35,621 nucleotides of DNA from Rhodothermaceae bacterium (GCA_019634345.1 JAHQVL010000338.1:1-35621); one strand, 5' to 3'; shown: positions 7,651 to 16,291, counted from the first letter of the stretch. The notes: generated by a model from the sequence alone, not told the origin. A program made the numbers and translations.

Positions 7651-9378
7651 GTGAGTACAAACGAAAAAAATAAACTGCGAAGTGCTACCTGGTTTGGCAA
7701 TAATGACAAAATGGGATTTGTCCACAGAAGCTGGACCAAAAACCAGGGTCATCCTGATCATATGTATGACGGCCGGCCTGTCATCGGAATCTGTAATACC
7801 TGGTCGGAATTAACGCCTTGCAACGCGCATTTCAGGATTCTCGCTGAACACATCAAGCGAGGAGTCTATGAAGCCGGCGGTTTTCCTTTTGAGTTTCCCG
7901 TAATGTCGCTTGGGGAAATTCTTATGCGCCCAACCACCATGTTGTACCGGAATCTTGCGAGCATGGACGTAGAGGAGAGCATCCGTGCTAATCCGCTCGA
8001 TGGGGTAGTCCTCATGACGGGTTGCGATAAAACGACACCATCCACGGTGATGGGGGCGTGTAGCGTAGACTTACCCACAATTGTGCTTCCCGGGGGAGCT
8101 ATGCTAAATGGTAAATATCGAGGCCGGGATATTGGGTCAGGGACGTCTGTATGGGAGTTCAGTGAGGATCTACGGGCAGGTAAAATGTCCATGAATGACT
8201 TCCTCGAAGCAGAGTCGTGCATGTCTCGCAGTGATGGCCACTGCATGACTATGGGGACGGCCTCTACCATGGCGTGTATGGTAGAAGCATTGGGATTAAC
8301 ATTGCCAGGAGGAGCTGCCATTCCCGCCGCCGATTCGCGCCGGCGAAGGTCTGCACACTTGACGGGTATGCGCATTGTTGAAATGGTGAAAGAAGACCTC
8401 CGGCCAACAGCTATTCTAACTCGCCAGGCTTTTGAAAATGCCATCAAAGTAAATGCTGCCATAGGAGGGTCGACCAACTTCGTTGTTCACCTGCTTGCAA
8501 TTGCCGGGCGAGTAGGTATAGATCTGGATCTTGAGGACTTTGATAAACTGGGAAGCGACATTCCATTGCTTGTCAATTTGATGCCCTCCGGTAAATTCCT
8601 GATGGAAGACTTTTATTATGCAGGAGGGCTGCCTGCTGTGATCAGCAAGTTGCGTGACGAATTACATATGAACGCTATCACTGTTACAGGTAAATCTATC
8701 GGTGAAAATACCGAAGATGCGCCCCTTTATAACAAGGAAGTTATCGCTGATCAGGAAGCGTCTTTTATGGACAAAGCCGGTATCGCTGTGCTTCGAGGGA
8801 ATTTGTGTGAGAATGGCGCCATCATTAAACCTTCTGCTGCATCACCCGAATTGATGCAGCATAGGGGTAAAGCGGTGGTATTTGAGGACTATGATGACTA
8901 TCATGATCGCATCGATGCCCCGGATCTTGATGTAGATAAAAACTCGGTTCTTGTACTTAAAAACGTAGGTCCAAAAGGATATCCAGGAATGCCCGAAGTA
9001 GGAAATATGGGCCTCCCCAAAAAGATTCTAGAGGAAGGGGTTCGTGATATGGTCCGAATTTCTGACGGACGAATGAGTGGAACGGCATACGGGACTGTAG
9101 TGCTGCATGTCGCACCTGAATCTGCAGTCGGAGGGGTATTGGCCCTGGTAGAAGACGGCGATTTCATCGAATTGGATGTGCCCAATCGAACATTGCATCT
9201 TGATGTACCAGATGAAGAGTTGGAGCGGCGGCGAGCAAATTGGACCCCTCCGGAACATGCAATGAGTAGGGGATACGTTCATATGTACCTGAATCATGTG
9301 ATGCAAGCCGATAAAGGCGCTGACTTTGATTTCTTGATGGGTAAATCGGGAAGCGAAGTGCCCAGGCCGAATCATTAA
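7651..9378 (+). CDS. IlvD/Edd-family sugar-acid dehydratase, L-arabinonate dehydratase-like
   Basis: 575 residues from GTG 7651; the conserved LRSATWFGNNDKMGFVHRSW begins at residue 9, so a later start would cut the family core. Cys57 (TPCNAH), Cys125 (TGCDKTT) and Cys198 (GHCMTMGTAST) match the three cluster cysteines known for L-arabinonate dehydratase, which holds a [2Fe-2S] cluster; Lys127 fits the carbamylated Lys and SDGRMSG (471-477) the catalytic Ser loop. Such enzymes remove water from L-arabinonate, D-fuconate, D-galactonate or D-xylonate to give 2-keto-3-deoxy acids. It stands 35 nt behind a lactonase and ahead of two SDRs. Branched-chain amino acid DHAD is unlikely given the sugar context and arabinonate-type N-terminus (ICNTWSELTPCNAHF). 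Exact substrate inferred. Confidence 0.93.
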   Translation: MSTNEKNKLRSATWFGNNDKMGFVHRSWTKNQGHPDHMYDGRPVIGICNTWSELTPCNAHFRILAEHIKRGVYEAGGFPFEFPVMSLGEILMRPTTMLYRNLASMDVEESIRANPLDGVVLMTGCDKTTPSTVMGACSVDLPTIVLPGGAMLNGKYRGRDIGSGTSVWEFSEDLRAGKMSMNDFLEAESCMSRSDGHCMTMGTASTMACMVEALGLTLPGGAAIPAADSRRRRSAHLTGMRIVEMVKEDLRPTAILTRQAFENAIKVNAAIGGSTNFVVHLLAIAGRVGIDLDLEDFDKLGSDIPLLVNLMPSGKFLMEDFYYAGGLPAVISKLRDELHMNAITVTGKSIGENTEDAPLYNKEVIADQEASFMDKAGIAVLRGNLCENGAIIKPSAASPELMQHRGKAVVFEDYDDYHDRIDAPDLDVDKNSVLVLKNVGPKGYPGMPEVGNMGLPKKILEEGVRDMVRISDGRMSGTAYGTVVLHVAPESAVGGVLALVEDGDFIELDVPNRTLHLDVPDEELERRRANWTPPEHAMSRGYVHMYLNHVMQADKGADFDFLMGKSGSEVPRPNH

Positions 9379-9387
9379 CACTAACTA

Positions 9388-9408
9388 ACAAAGGACAAAC
9401 AACAAACG
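9388..9408 (+). repeat. HR4: ACAAANN heptamers before a start codon
   Basis: Three consecutive 7-mers (ACAAAGG 9388-9394, ACAAACA 9395-9401, ACAAACG 9402-9408) fill the intergenic space and end 4 nt before ATG 9413. It is A-rich, lacks a clear Shine-Dalgarno and keeps the same 7-nt period as the other arrays, with a more degenerate spelling. Confidence 0.65.
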
Positions 9409-9412
9409 ACCC

Positions 9413-10165
9413 ATGGGGAGATTTGATGACCAGGTTGCAATAATTACTGGAGGAGCAAGTGGGATCGGTGCAGGTATTGCTGAGCGGCTTGCAAGGGAAG
9501 GGGCACTAGTAGCTCTGTTTGATACAAATCAGCGTGAGTTATTGAAAAAAGCTCGCTCTATCAAGAAAGAAGGCTTGAAAGTAGACGCGTTTGTTGTTGA
9601 TGTAACATCGGATAGTCAGGTACAATCAGCAGTAGAAGAGGTAGTAGATCGGCACAGTCGATTGGATATCATGGTCAATAGCGCAGGCGTTGTTGGGCCA
9701 AGTTCGACCAAAATCTTGGATTATTCTGCAGACGACTTTCGGAGAGTGGTTGATGTGAACCTTACAGGGTCTTTTTTGATGACTAAACATGCCATCAGGC
9801 CCATGGTCAATCAAGAATATGGACGCATCCTGCTCCTTGCTTCAATCGGAGGGAAAGAAGGCAACCCGGGGATGGTCGGATATGCTGCAAGCAAATCTGG
9901 CGTAATGGGCCTCGTGAAAGCCATTGGAAAGGAATATGCTGAGATGGGCATTACGGTAAATGGACTCGCGCCTGCTGTAGTCGCTACCCCAATGAATGCA
10001 GATACTGACCCTGAAATGCTGGAGTACATGACAAGCAAAATTCCAATGAATCGCTTATGCTCGGTAGATGAGGTCGCTGCGCTCTCGTGTTGGATTGTTT
10101 CTAAAGAAGCTTCCTTTAATACCGGTTTTGTATTTGATATCTCAGGCGGACGAGCTACCTTCTAA
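9413..10165 (+). CDS. SDR oxidoreductase, probable 2-keto-3-deoxy-sugar-acid or sugar dehydrogenase
   Basis: 250 residues, classical SDR. TGGASGIG (12-19), Asp37 at the end of beta-2 (favouring NAD over NADP), VNSAG (88-92, a variant of NNAG), Ser144, Tyr157 and Lys161 (GYAASKSG). It lies 34 nt after the sugar-acid dehydratase on the same strand. Known pathways use an SDR to oxidise 2-keto-3-deoxy-L-fuconate or -rhamnonate at C4, which is the most attractive reading. A FabG-type reductase cannot be excluded from sequence alone, but no fatty-acid genes are nearby. Family certain, substrate inferred. Confidence 0.85.
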   Translation: MGRFDDQVAIITGGASGIGAGIAERLAREGALVALFDTNQRELLKKARSIKKEGLKVDAFVVDVTSDSQVQSAVEEVVDRHSRLDIMVNSAGVVGPSSTKILDYSADDFRRVVDVNLTGSFLMTKHAIRPMVNQEYGRILLLASIGGKEGNPGMVGYAASKSGVMGLVKAIGKEYAEMGITVNGLAPAVVATPMNADTDPEMLEYMTSKIPMNRLCSVDEVAALSCWIVSKEASFNTGFVFDISGGRATF

Positions 10166-10189
10166 TTTCTTCACCCCCCTCAAACACCT

Positions 10190-10996
10190 ATGCCCCCCTT
10201 CCAAAATCAGGTTGCTGTCATTACCGGAGCCGGAGAAGGCATCGGCTTCGAAATTGCGAATCAACTCGTCGAGCAGGGAGCCTCTGTGGTGCTCAATGAC
10301 CTGGACGAAGAAAAGGCGATCAAAGCGTCGAAGAACATTTCTTCAGATGGGCGATGCATCCCCTTTTCAGGAGATGTAAGCGATGTGCAGGTTGTCCGGG
10401 GGCTGGTTCAAAAGGCACTGGATGTATTCGGTGGATTGGACATGGCGATTGCAAACGCGGGGATCACCATTTGGAATGATTTTCTGAGCTATACCCCTGA
10501 AGATTTATTTAAGGTGATCTCGGTAAACCTGGGGGGCTCGTTTTTTCTAGCTCAGGCAGCTGCCAAAGCCATGATTGAGCACAAAAAGAAAGGACGGATT
10601 GTATTGATGTCCTCCGTAACAGGGCGCCGGGCTATTCCTTATCTCTCTGCCTATTCAATGACCAAAGCTGGCCTCGAAGGGCTCGCAAGGAACCTGGTTG
10701 CCGAACTGTCTCCACACGGAATACGCATCAACGCTGTGGCGCCAGGGGCAACCGTCACGCCTCGCAACCTGGCCGATGATCCAAACTACGAGGAAGTATG
10801 GGGGAACCTACTCCCTGTACAGGAACCAGCTTTTCCAGATGATATTGCTCGAACTGCCCTCTTTCTATTACATCCAGAAAACGGCCAAATTACCGGTCAG
10901 ACTCTGGTTGTGGACGGCGGGTGGACTGGTATTAGCCCTGTTCCTTCCTTAGATTTCGTTTCACCACCATCTGAAAAGAACGAGAATCAACCGTGA
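10190..10996 (+). CDS. SDR oxidoreductase, second of tandem pair
   Basis: 268 residues, classical SDR with TGAGEGIG (12-19), Asp37 (NAD preference), ANAG (88-91), Ser142, Tyr155 and Lys159 (AYSMTKAG). The C-terminal tail after VVDGGW is about 20 residues longer and polar. It follows the previous SDR by 24 nt and its stop overlaps the GTG start of the next gene (GTGA), so the three oxidoreductases are probably translated as one unit. The two SDRs are not near-identical copies. One may oxidise the starting sugar and the other the 2-keto-3-deoxy acid; which does what cannot be told. Confidence 0.85.
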   Translation: MPPFQNQVAVITGAGEGIGFEIANQLVEQGASVVLNDLDEEKAIKASKNISSDGRCIPFSGDVSDVQVVRGLVQKALDVFGGLDMAIANAGITIWNDFLSYTPEDLFKVISVNLGGSFFLAQAAAKAMIEHKKKGRIVLMSSVTGRRAIPYLSAYSMTKAGLEGLARNLVAELSPHGIRINAVAPGATVTPRNLADDPNYEEVWGNLLPVQEPAFPDDIARTALFLLHPENGQITGQTLVVDGGWTGISPVPSLDFVSPPSEKNENQP

Positions 10997-11934
10997 AAAC
11001 AGGACAGACCTACCTGGTAACAGGTGCCATGGGGTGTATTGGCTCCTGGGTTCTTCATCACCTTGTCCAGCGCGGCGATAAGGTAGTTAGCTTTGACCTG
11101 GGAGACAATCGGAGCCGGCTCGATTTATTACTGAATAAGGACGAGCAAGAGAAGATTCAATTCACGCAGGGCGATATAAGAGATACCTCTCTCATGAAAA
11201 GCATATTCGATGAGTATGGAATCTCTCGAGTGATTCATCTGGCTGCCCTTCAAGTACCGTTTTGCAAGGCTGATCCTGTACTCGGTGCCCAGGTAAATGT
11301 GGTCGGGACGGTGAATGTGTTTGAGGCTGCCAGGGCTGCTAACGTCTCTCATATTGCTTACGCATCTTCGGTAGCTGTATTCGGGCCTCCGAGCGTCTAC
11401 AATGCCTCCATTCTAAACGATTCACATCTGCCTGATCCGCATACGTTATACGGCGTGTACAAAGTAGCGAATGAAGGAACAGCCCGCATATACTGGAACG
11501 ATCATGGCATCAGTAGCGCAACCGTCAGGCCATACACCGTCTACGGGGTAGGCCGAGATCAGGGCCTAACCAGCGAGCCTACAAAGGCTATGTTGGCTGC
11601 TGCAAAAGGAGAGTCGTATGAGATTGGTTTCAGCGGTACCATGCAATTCCAACTGGCTTCAGATATCGCCCGGTACTTTATCGCCTGCGCTGATACACCG
11701 TTCAAAGGTGCCGGCGCGTTTAACATTGGTACAACCCCTGCCACGGTCGCTGAAGTGCTGGAGATGATAAAGGCGCTCCGTCCCGATGCTAGAGTAAGTG
11801 GTGTTGAAAATGAACTGCCATTTCCTGCCGGCATGGACGGCTCAAGTTTAGCCGCTTACCTTCCAGACTTCAAGGAAACTACGCTTGCGGAAGGCGTGAA
11901 GCAGACGATCGAGCATTTTGAGCGCGTGGGTTAG
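10993..11934 (+). CDS. NAD-dependent epimerase/dehydratase family protein (extended SDR)
   Basis: 313 residues starting at GTG 10993, overlapping the previous stop by three bases. Extended-SDR features: GAMGCIG (11-17), Asp35 (NAD binding), HLAALQVPF, the Ser125/126 region (YASSVAVFG), and catalytic Tyr153/Lys157 (YGVYK), followed by RPYTVYGVGRD. Members act on nucleotide sugars (epimerases, dehydratases) or as dehydrogenases of sugar acids such as uronate and erythronate. Translational coupling to sugar-acid genes favours a catabolic dehydrogenase or epimerase over cell-envelope sugar synthesis, but that is inference. It is the last gene of the plus-strand run; the next gene is convergent 20 nt away. 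Confidence 0.82.
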   Translation: MKTGQTYLVTGAMGCIGSWVLHHLVQRGDKVVSFDLGDNRSRLDLLLNKDEQEKIQFTQGDIRDTSLMKSIFDEYGISRVIHLAALQVPFCKADPVLGAQVNVVGTVNVFEAARAANVSHIAYASSVAVFGPPSVYNASILNDSHLPDPHTLYGVYKVANEGTARIYWNDHGISSATVRPYTVYGVGRDQGLTSEPTKAMLAAAKGESYEIGFSGTMQFQLASDIARYFIACADTPFKGAGAFNIGTTPATVAEVLEMIKALRPDARVSGVENELPFPAGMDGSSLAAYLPDFKETTLAEGVKQTIEHFERVG

Positions 11935-11954
11935 AGAATTACTGAAGAACGTAT

Positions 11955-13220
11955 CTAGCATTCATTGAGCAAATGAAAATCTACTTCGGTGATGAGGTGG
12001 ATCTGCCCATTGCTGTCTGTACCTATATAAGTGGAAAGTCCCAGTCCTGCACCTCGCTGTCCATTAGAGATATTCCTCTCATATTCGTCGAAGTCCTCGT
12101 CCCTAAAAATAATCGCTTCTGTCCCTTTAATAATGGAATAAGCTCTTAAACCGCTTTCGGTGGTAGCCGTTTGGAAGTTGTAATAAAAGATGAAATCGCC
12201 AATAGCATCCACACTGTAGGTGTTTTGCACATTCGTTAATGTGTCCTGTACGGCATTGTTATCTAGATTGAAAATCATAAGATCACGCATATCTGATCTC
12301 GGGTCTGAAACCCCAATAAGAAAACGAGAAGACGATGAGAACTCCGGATATCGCACTCCCTCCAATTGTGTAGTAAACGTACTTTGGACGTGCACAAGGT
12401 GGATATTTCCGTCGTCTTGTGCTAGTGCTACCCGGCTGCCATCGGGTGAGATTGCCAGGTGACGGTGTAGTCGTTCATCAATGGATACATTGGCAAGCAA
12501 TACCTCAGGCTCCAGGTCGGTTGCCGTATTTTGTATGACAAGGTCATTTAGAGCCGAGACAAGCACATCGTCAACGATGGTTCCAGCCTCATCCTGAATA
12601 ATCCTACGGGTCTGTTGTTGACGTATAAAGGCAAGTTGCCTGTTGTCATTGGACAAAACAGGGTGAAGCATGGTCGTAACCTGGTAATGGTTTTCCGCAG
12701 TAAACCGTGCTGAGTCTCCAATCAATTCAACAGATGCGTTTCGAAAATCTTCCCAGATAGCTACGGATGACCTGGCCACTTTTACAGGTATAGAGCGATC
12801 TAAGAAGGTATTGTACAGCGTATCGGGTGATATAACAACGCACAATGCATCGCCGGACAGTCTTGTAAAGGAACAGAATGACAACGAATCCGAATCGGTC
12901 CTGCTTATACTTGTCTTGTTTGTCTCAGAATCAAAATAGGTACTGTTGATAAAGAACTTGCTGCCCGTTTGATCAAGAGAAAATAGGTCGCTTCTACTTG
13001 CAGAGAAAAATCCGGTAGATTGTTCAATGTCATGTCTGCGTTCATACCTTGAAACGACTGTATTGGGATGTTGAGATGACGCTGAGGGATCGAGCACAAT
13101 TTCGATTACAGGGAGCCGCGATTCTCCATCCAGACCTCGGCATCCAAAACAAGAAGATGTGCTAATTGAGACAAAAGACAAACAAACAAGGAGAAGGAAA
13201 AAGCCTATTGCTGATTTCAT
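11955..13220 (-). CDS. Predicted lipoprotein with TolB/WD40-like beta-propeller repeats
   Basis: 421 residues. The N-terminus (FFLLLVCLSFVSISTSSC) is a signal peptide ending at Cys24, a borderline lipobox. The body has repeated blade motifs: HPVLSNDNRQLAFIRQQ, LAISPDGSRVALAQDDGNIHLV, YPEFSSSSRFLIGVSDPRS and a later VDAIGDFIFYYN strand pair, typical of PD40/TolB-like propellers. No catalytic motif was found. Such proteins usually bind peptides, glycans or partners in the periplasm. It stands alone between convergent and divergent neighbours. I do not recognise a specific function; fold assignment is moderately sure. Confidence 0.7.
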   Translation of the reverse strand: MKSAIGFFLLLVCLSFVSISTSSCFGCRGLDGESRLPVIEIVLDPSASSQHPNTVVSRYERRHDIEQSTGFFSASRSDLFSLDQTGSKFFINSTYFDSETNKTSISRTDSDSLSFCSFTRLSGDALCVVISPDTLYNTFLDRSIPVKVARSSVAIWEDFRNASVELIGDSARFTAENHYQVTTMLHPVLSNDNRQLAFIRQQQTRRIIQDEAGTIVDDVLVSALNDLVIQNTATDLEPEVLLANVSIDERLHRHLAISPDGSRVALAQDDGNIHLVHVQSTFTTQLEGVRYPEFSSSSRFLIGVSDPRSDMRDLMIFNLDNNAVQDTLTNVQNTYSVDAIGDFIFYYNFQTATTESGLRAYSIIKGTEAIIFRDEDFDEYERNISNGQRGAGLGLSTYIGTDSNGQIHLITEVDFHLLNEC

Positions 13221-13469
13221 GCCTGAACTGAATTGGCTGAGCTGGGATCATAGAAGAACTCAATCTGGTGCGTAGGAAAGGAACTAAAAGCACCGACTAA
13301 GGGGCCCAATAGCAAAGAAATAGGGCCATGTATTTTTAGTAGTTCCTCGCGTTTTAAGTCAGTAACTGATAGAGCCTTAGGAAGATTTTTTTCTTTGGAC
13401 GAGGATTTGTTAAATTGCTGCCCAGGAGCCAAAATACATGTGATTTACAACCCGGTAGCACGTAGCCGA

Positions 13470-13961
13470 ATGGAAATACGACTCGAACAGATAACGGATA
13501 AGGAAGAGATTTTTGCACTAACCACTGCCGCTTTCAAAGATATGCCGTTCAGTGATCAACGTGAAGCGGCCATTGTCGACGCACTTCGAGAGCACCAGGC
13601 GCTGGCTCTTTCATTAGTGGCCATAGAAGGGGATACCCTTATTGGACATGTAGCTTTTTCGCCAGTGGCTATTGAGGGCGAATACGTTGACTGGTATGCG
13701 CTAGGCCCCGTATCTGTGTGGCCTGAATGTCAGAGAAAAGGCATTGGCCAATCGCTCATCCGGGACGGCCTGGAGCGATTGAAGAATCTGGGTGCAAAAG
13801 GATGTGTTTTAGTGGGCGATCCTAATTATTACAGCCGTTTTGGTTTTGAACATGATCCCCGGTTAACCTATAGCCCAGTGCCTGCCCAATATGTACAGCG
13901 GCTTGTATTTGTACCCCCAGTTCCACAGGGTGAGGTTCAATTTCATCCTGCATTTGGGTAA
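13470..13961 (+). CDS. GNAT-family N-acetyltransferase (YhbS-like)
   Basis: 163 residues from ATG 13470 (MEIRLEQITDKEEI); the upstream in-frame ATG at 13395 would add 25 residues that do not look like a GNAT N-terminus. Visible: the beta-4 strand with LGPVSVWPECQRKGIGQSLIRDGL, containing the Q/RxxGxG/A acetyl-CoA loop (QRKGIGQ), then GAKGCVLVGDPNYYSRFGF, which is characteristic of the YhbS-type subgroup. It would acetylate a small molecule or amine with acetyl-CoA in the cytoplasm; the acceptor is unknown. The next gene starts 7 nt downstream, so the two are probably cotranscribed although functionally unrelated. Confidence 0.85.
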   Translation: MEIRLEQITDKEEIFALTTAAFKDMPFSDQREAAIVDALREHQALALSLVAIEGDTLIGHVAFSPVAIEGEYVDWYALGPVSVWPECQRKGIGQSLIRDGLERLKNLGAKGCVLVGDPNYYSRFGFEHDPRLTYSPVPAQYVQRLVFVPPVPQGEVQFHPAFG

Positions 13962-13968
13962 ATGAATC

Positions 13969-15090
13969 ATGGAGAAAGTACGGGTAGGTATTGTAAATAC
14001 GGGGTGGTGGGCAGATGCCATGTATCTTCCTGCGTTAACAGCACATCCTGATGTGGTGGTTACCGCGGTGTGTGGACGGCAAGAAGAAAAGGCTCGTGCA
14101 TTTGCTAAGAAATGGCAAGTAGAGAACACCTATGTCGATTACCGTGTGATGTTGTCAAGCGGTGTGTGTGATGCCGTCATTGTGGCCTCTCACAACAATA
14201 CGCACTATGAAATCGTAATGGCAGCGATACATCAGGGCATTCACGTCCTGTGCGAAAAACCTCTGGCGATGAATGTTGGTGAAGCATCCGAGATGACGGC
14301 CGCATCAAAAGCAAAGAAGATCAAAACCCTGGTCCCTTATACGTATCGGTTTTTGCCGCATGCCCGTTATATGAAGCAGTTAATCGATGATGGGTTTATT
14401 GGAACGCCGTACCATCTGAACATCCGGTATTATCACGCATTTGGCCGCGAACCGGGGTATGGATGGGGGTGGGATGCCGGCATTGTTGGTGAAGGGGACC
14501 TGGCCAATTTAGCTTCCCATCCCATCTACTTGGCGCATTGGTATTTTGGGGCTGTTGAAAGCGTAACCGCTGAATTGATTCAATCCGTTGACCGTGGACA
14601 GCTAACTCCTGCCGGCAAACCGTTTACTGCTGTTAATGACAATGGCATCCTGGTACTGCGATTTGAAAATGGGGCAAGCGGCTCCATTCACTATTCTTCT
14701 GTAGCTCACGAAAAATCCTGCTTCGATCAGCACCATGCCATGGAGTTTCATGGATCAGAGGGGAGCTTGCATCACGTCAATGATTGGGTTCAGCAACAAG
14801 AAACCTACGGAATACGTGAGGGGGAAACTCAAAAGAAAAAACTGGTCGTGCCGGATGCCATCTGGGGGCACGCGAAATCAGTGGATGTTCATGAATCCTA
14901 TAAAGCCGTGTTCAGGCGCGACCGATTCATGGTTGGCGAGTTTATCGACAGTATTCTTGGTCGCCCTATCCGCTCTCGCACCCCGTTGCCCTCCTTTAAG
15001 GAGGGTCTGTTTGTCCAACAGGTAATCGATGCGGCTGCGTTAAGCTCTAAGGAAGGGCGGCGGGTTTATCTGAAGGAAATTGAGCCCTGA
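13969..15090 (+). CDS. Gfo/Idh/MocA-family oxidoreductase (cytoplasmic)
   Basis: 373 residues. The Rossmann N-terminus reads VRVGIVNTGWWADAMYLPAL (a variant GxxxTG loop) and the dinucleotide-proximal CEKPLAM motif has Glu96-Lys97-Pro98. The C-terminal alpha/beta domain carries ANLASHPIYLAHWYFG, with a likely catalytic His. Family members oxidise or epimerise hydroxyls on sugars, inositols or glycosides with a tightly bound NAD(P). There is no signal peptide, in contrast to the convergent paralog 10 nt downstream. Substrate unknown, probably a sugar or glycoside given the surrounding carbohydrate genes. Confidence 0.87.
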   Translation: MEKVRVGIVNTGWWADAMYLPALTAHPDVVVTAVCGRQEEKARAFAKKWQVENTYVDYRVMLSSGVCDAVIVASHNNTHYEIVMAAIHQGIHVLCEKPLAMNVGEASEMTAASKAKKIKTLVPYTYRFLPHARYMKQLIDDGFIGTPYHLNIRYYHAFGREPGYGWGWDAGIVGEGDLANLASHPIYLAHWYFGAVESVTAELIQSVDRGQLTPAGKPFTAVNDNGILVLRFENGASGSIHYSSVAHEKSCFDQHHAMEFHGSEGSLHHVNDWVQQQETYGIREGETQKKKLVVPDAIWGHAKSVDVHESYKAVFRRDRFMVGEFIDSILGRPIRSRTPLPSFKEGLFVQQVIDAAALSSKEGRRVYLKEIEP

Positions 15091-15100
15091 TTCTTTCAAA

Positions 15101-16198
15101 CTAAAGGGTTATCGTGCTACCACCTTGTGCAACAGATGCATATATGGCGTCAACAACAATCATATCTTTCAATCCTTCCTCACCCGGCACTCGGACGGCA
15201 GTGCCCTCCATAATGGAAAGCGCGTCTTCATCCATCTGTGTGGCTTGTTGATTAACTACCGGGTAGTCCAATGAACCCCGCGAGGATACTCCCTGGATCC
15301 CTCTATACGCCTGGAAGGGTTCAAGACGGGCCCACCCATTTTGGTATCGAACATCGAGTGTGTTCATGCCCATTCGATGGCTGGTTTGTAAATTGGCGAT
15401 CGCACCACTTGGGAAGGTGAGTTGGAACGTGGTTGTCTCGTCGACCTCGCTGTAGAGCTCAGGTCTGCTAGTGAAAGATTGAGCCGAAACAGATACAGGC
15501 TCCTCGCCAGTAGCATATCGGGCAGCCTGTAAGGAGTACACGCCCATGTCCATCATCGCACCCCCTGCCATGGCTTTTTTTAGCTTCCAGGTATCAGGTC
15601 GACCTTCTCTATATCCAGCTGCTGCGGTAACCATCCTGACTCCTCCAAAGTCCCGCTCTGCTCCGATTCGAATTAACTCTTGCGTGGTTGGCTCGTATTG
15701 CATACGATACCCGATGGAAAGCTGAACACCTGCTTCGTTACATGCTGCTATCATAGCCCGGCATTCCTCTGCATTCGATGCCATGGGCTTTTCGCAAATG
15801 ACATGCTTGCCGGCTTTGGCCGACCGAATCGTGTACTCTGCATGCATCGAGTTGGGCAGAACCACGTAGATAATGTCAATGTCTGGATTGGCGGCAATCT
15901 CGTCGAAATTCTCGTAATTGTAGACGTTTTTCGCGGGGATATTGTACTTCGCTTTCCAGTTCTCTGCTTTCTCTGGAGTGCCCGTTACGATGCCTGCCAA
16001 ATAGCTGTGAGACGTCTCCTGAAGTGCTGGTGCGAGTAACTGAGAACTGTAGTAACCCAGGCCTACCAGGGCAATACCCAGTTTATCTGCAGTTCTTCGG
16101 TCGGGAACCCAGGAAGGTGCAGTAAATCCAAGCGCACTGGCTCCTGCACCGGCAATAGCTAGTGATTTAATAAATGTACGTCGATTTCTTGTAGACAT
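15101..16198 (-). CDS. Tat-exported Gfo/Idh/MocA-family oxidoreductase
   Basis: 365 residues from ATG 16198. This start gives a twin-arginine signal (RNRRTFIKSLAIAGAGASALGF) directly at the N-terminus; the longer frame from 16249 would bury it. After the signal the Rossmann motif IALVGLGYYSSQLLAPAL and ICEKPMASN (Glu-Lys-Pro) are clear. Tat export means the protein folds with its NAD(P) cofactor before crossing to the periplasm, as in glucose-fructose oxidoreductase. Such exported members are common in Bacteroidota and planctomycetes and probably modify periplasmic sugars. It is convergent with a cytoplasmic member of the same superfamily; the two are only distantly alike. Confidence 0.88.
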   Translation of the reverse strand: MSTRNRRTFIKSLAIAGAGASALGFTAPSWVPDRRTADKLGIALVGLGYYSSQLLAPALQETSHSYLAGIVTGTPEKAENWKAKYNIPAKNVYNYENFDEIAANPDIDIIYVVLPNSMHAEYTIRSAKAGKHVICEKPMASNAEECRAMIAACNEAGVQLSIGYRMQYEPTTQELIRIGAERDFGGVRMVTAAAGYREGRPDTWKLKKAMAGGAMMDMGVYSLQAARYATGEEPVSVSAQSFTSRPELYSEVDETTTFQLTFPSGAIANLQTSHRMGMNTLDVRYQNGWARLEPFQAYRGIQGVSSRGSLDYPVVNQQATQMDEDALSIMEGTAVRVPGEEGLKDMIVVDAIYASVAQGGSTITL

Positions 16199-16230
16199 TG
16201 ATATTCTTATGGAGGGAGTAATTCTTTTCG

Positions 16231-16255
16231 GGATATACTTAAGATACAATTTTGC
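16231..16255 (+). promoter_or_regulatory. TATACT-containing block similar to 6664-6687
   Basis: GGATATACTTAAGATAC (16231-16247) followed by TTTTGC (16250-16255) resembles the minus-strand block in HR2. It lies in the divergent region between the Tat oxidoreductase and the serine hydrolase, just before HR5. It may be a promoter or a conserved part of the repeat element. Confidence 0.3.
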
Positions 16256-16270
16256 TTGAACGTATGAGCG

Positions 16271-16291
16271 GTTTCGCGTTTCGTGTATCTA
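16271..16291. repeat. HR5: half heptamer array
   Basis: GTTTCGC (16271-16277), GTTTCGT (16278-16284) and degenerate GTATCTA (16285-16291). No clear right arm is visible. It lies 72 nt upstream of the Tat oxidoreductase start, reading GAAAC repeats on that gene's strand. Confidence 0.65.

Noticed and set aside
7866..8477. 203-residue minus-strand frame within the dehydratase gene
   Set aside because: Antisense shadow of a highly conserved IlvD/Edd gene; no recognisable motif.
13217..13432. 71-residue minus-strand frame between the propeller lipoprotein and the GNAT
   Set aside because: No domain or signal, and it overlaps the start of the lipoprotein gene; the 249-bp gap is better read as a divergent intergenic region with nothing else evident.
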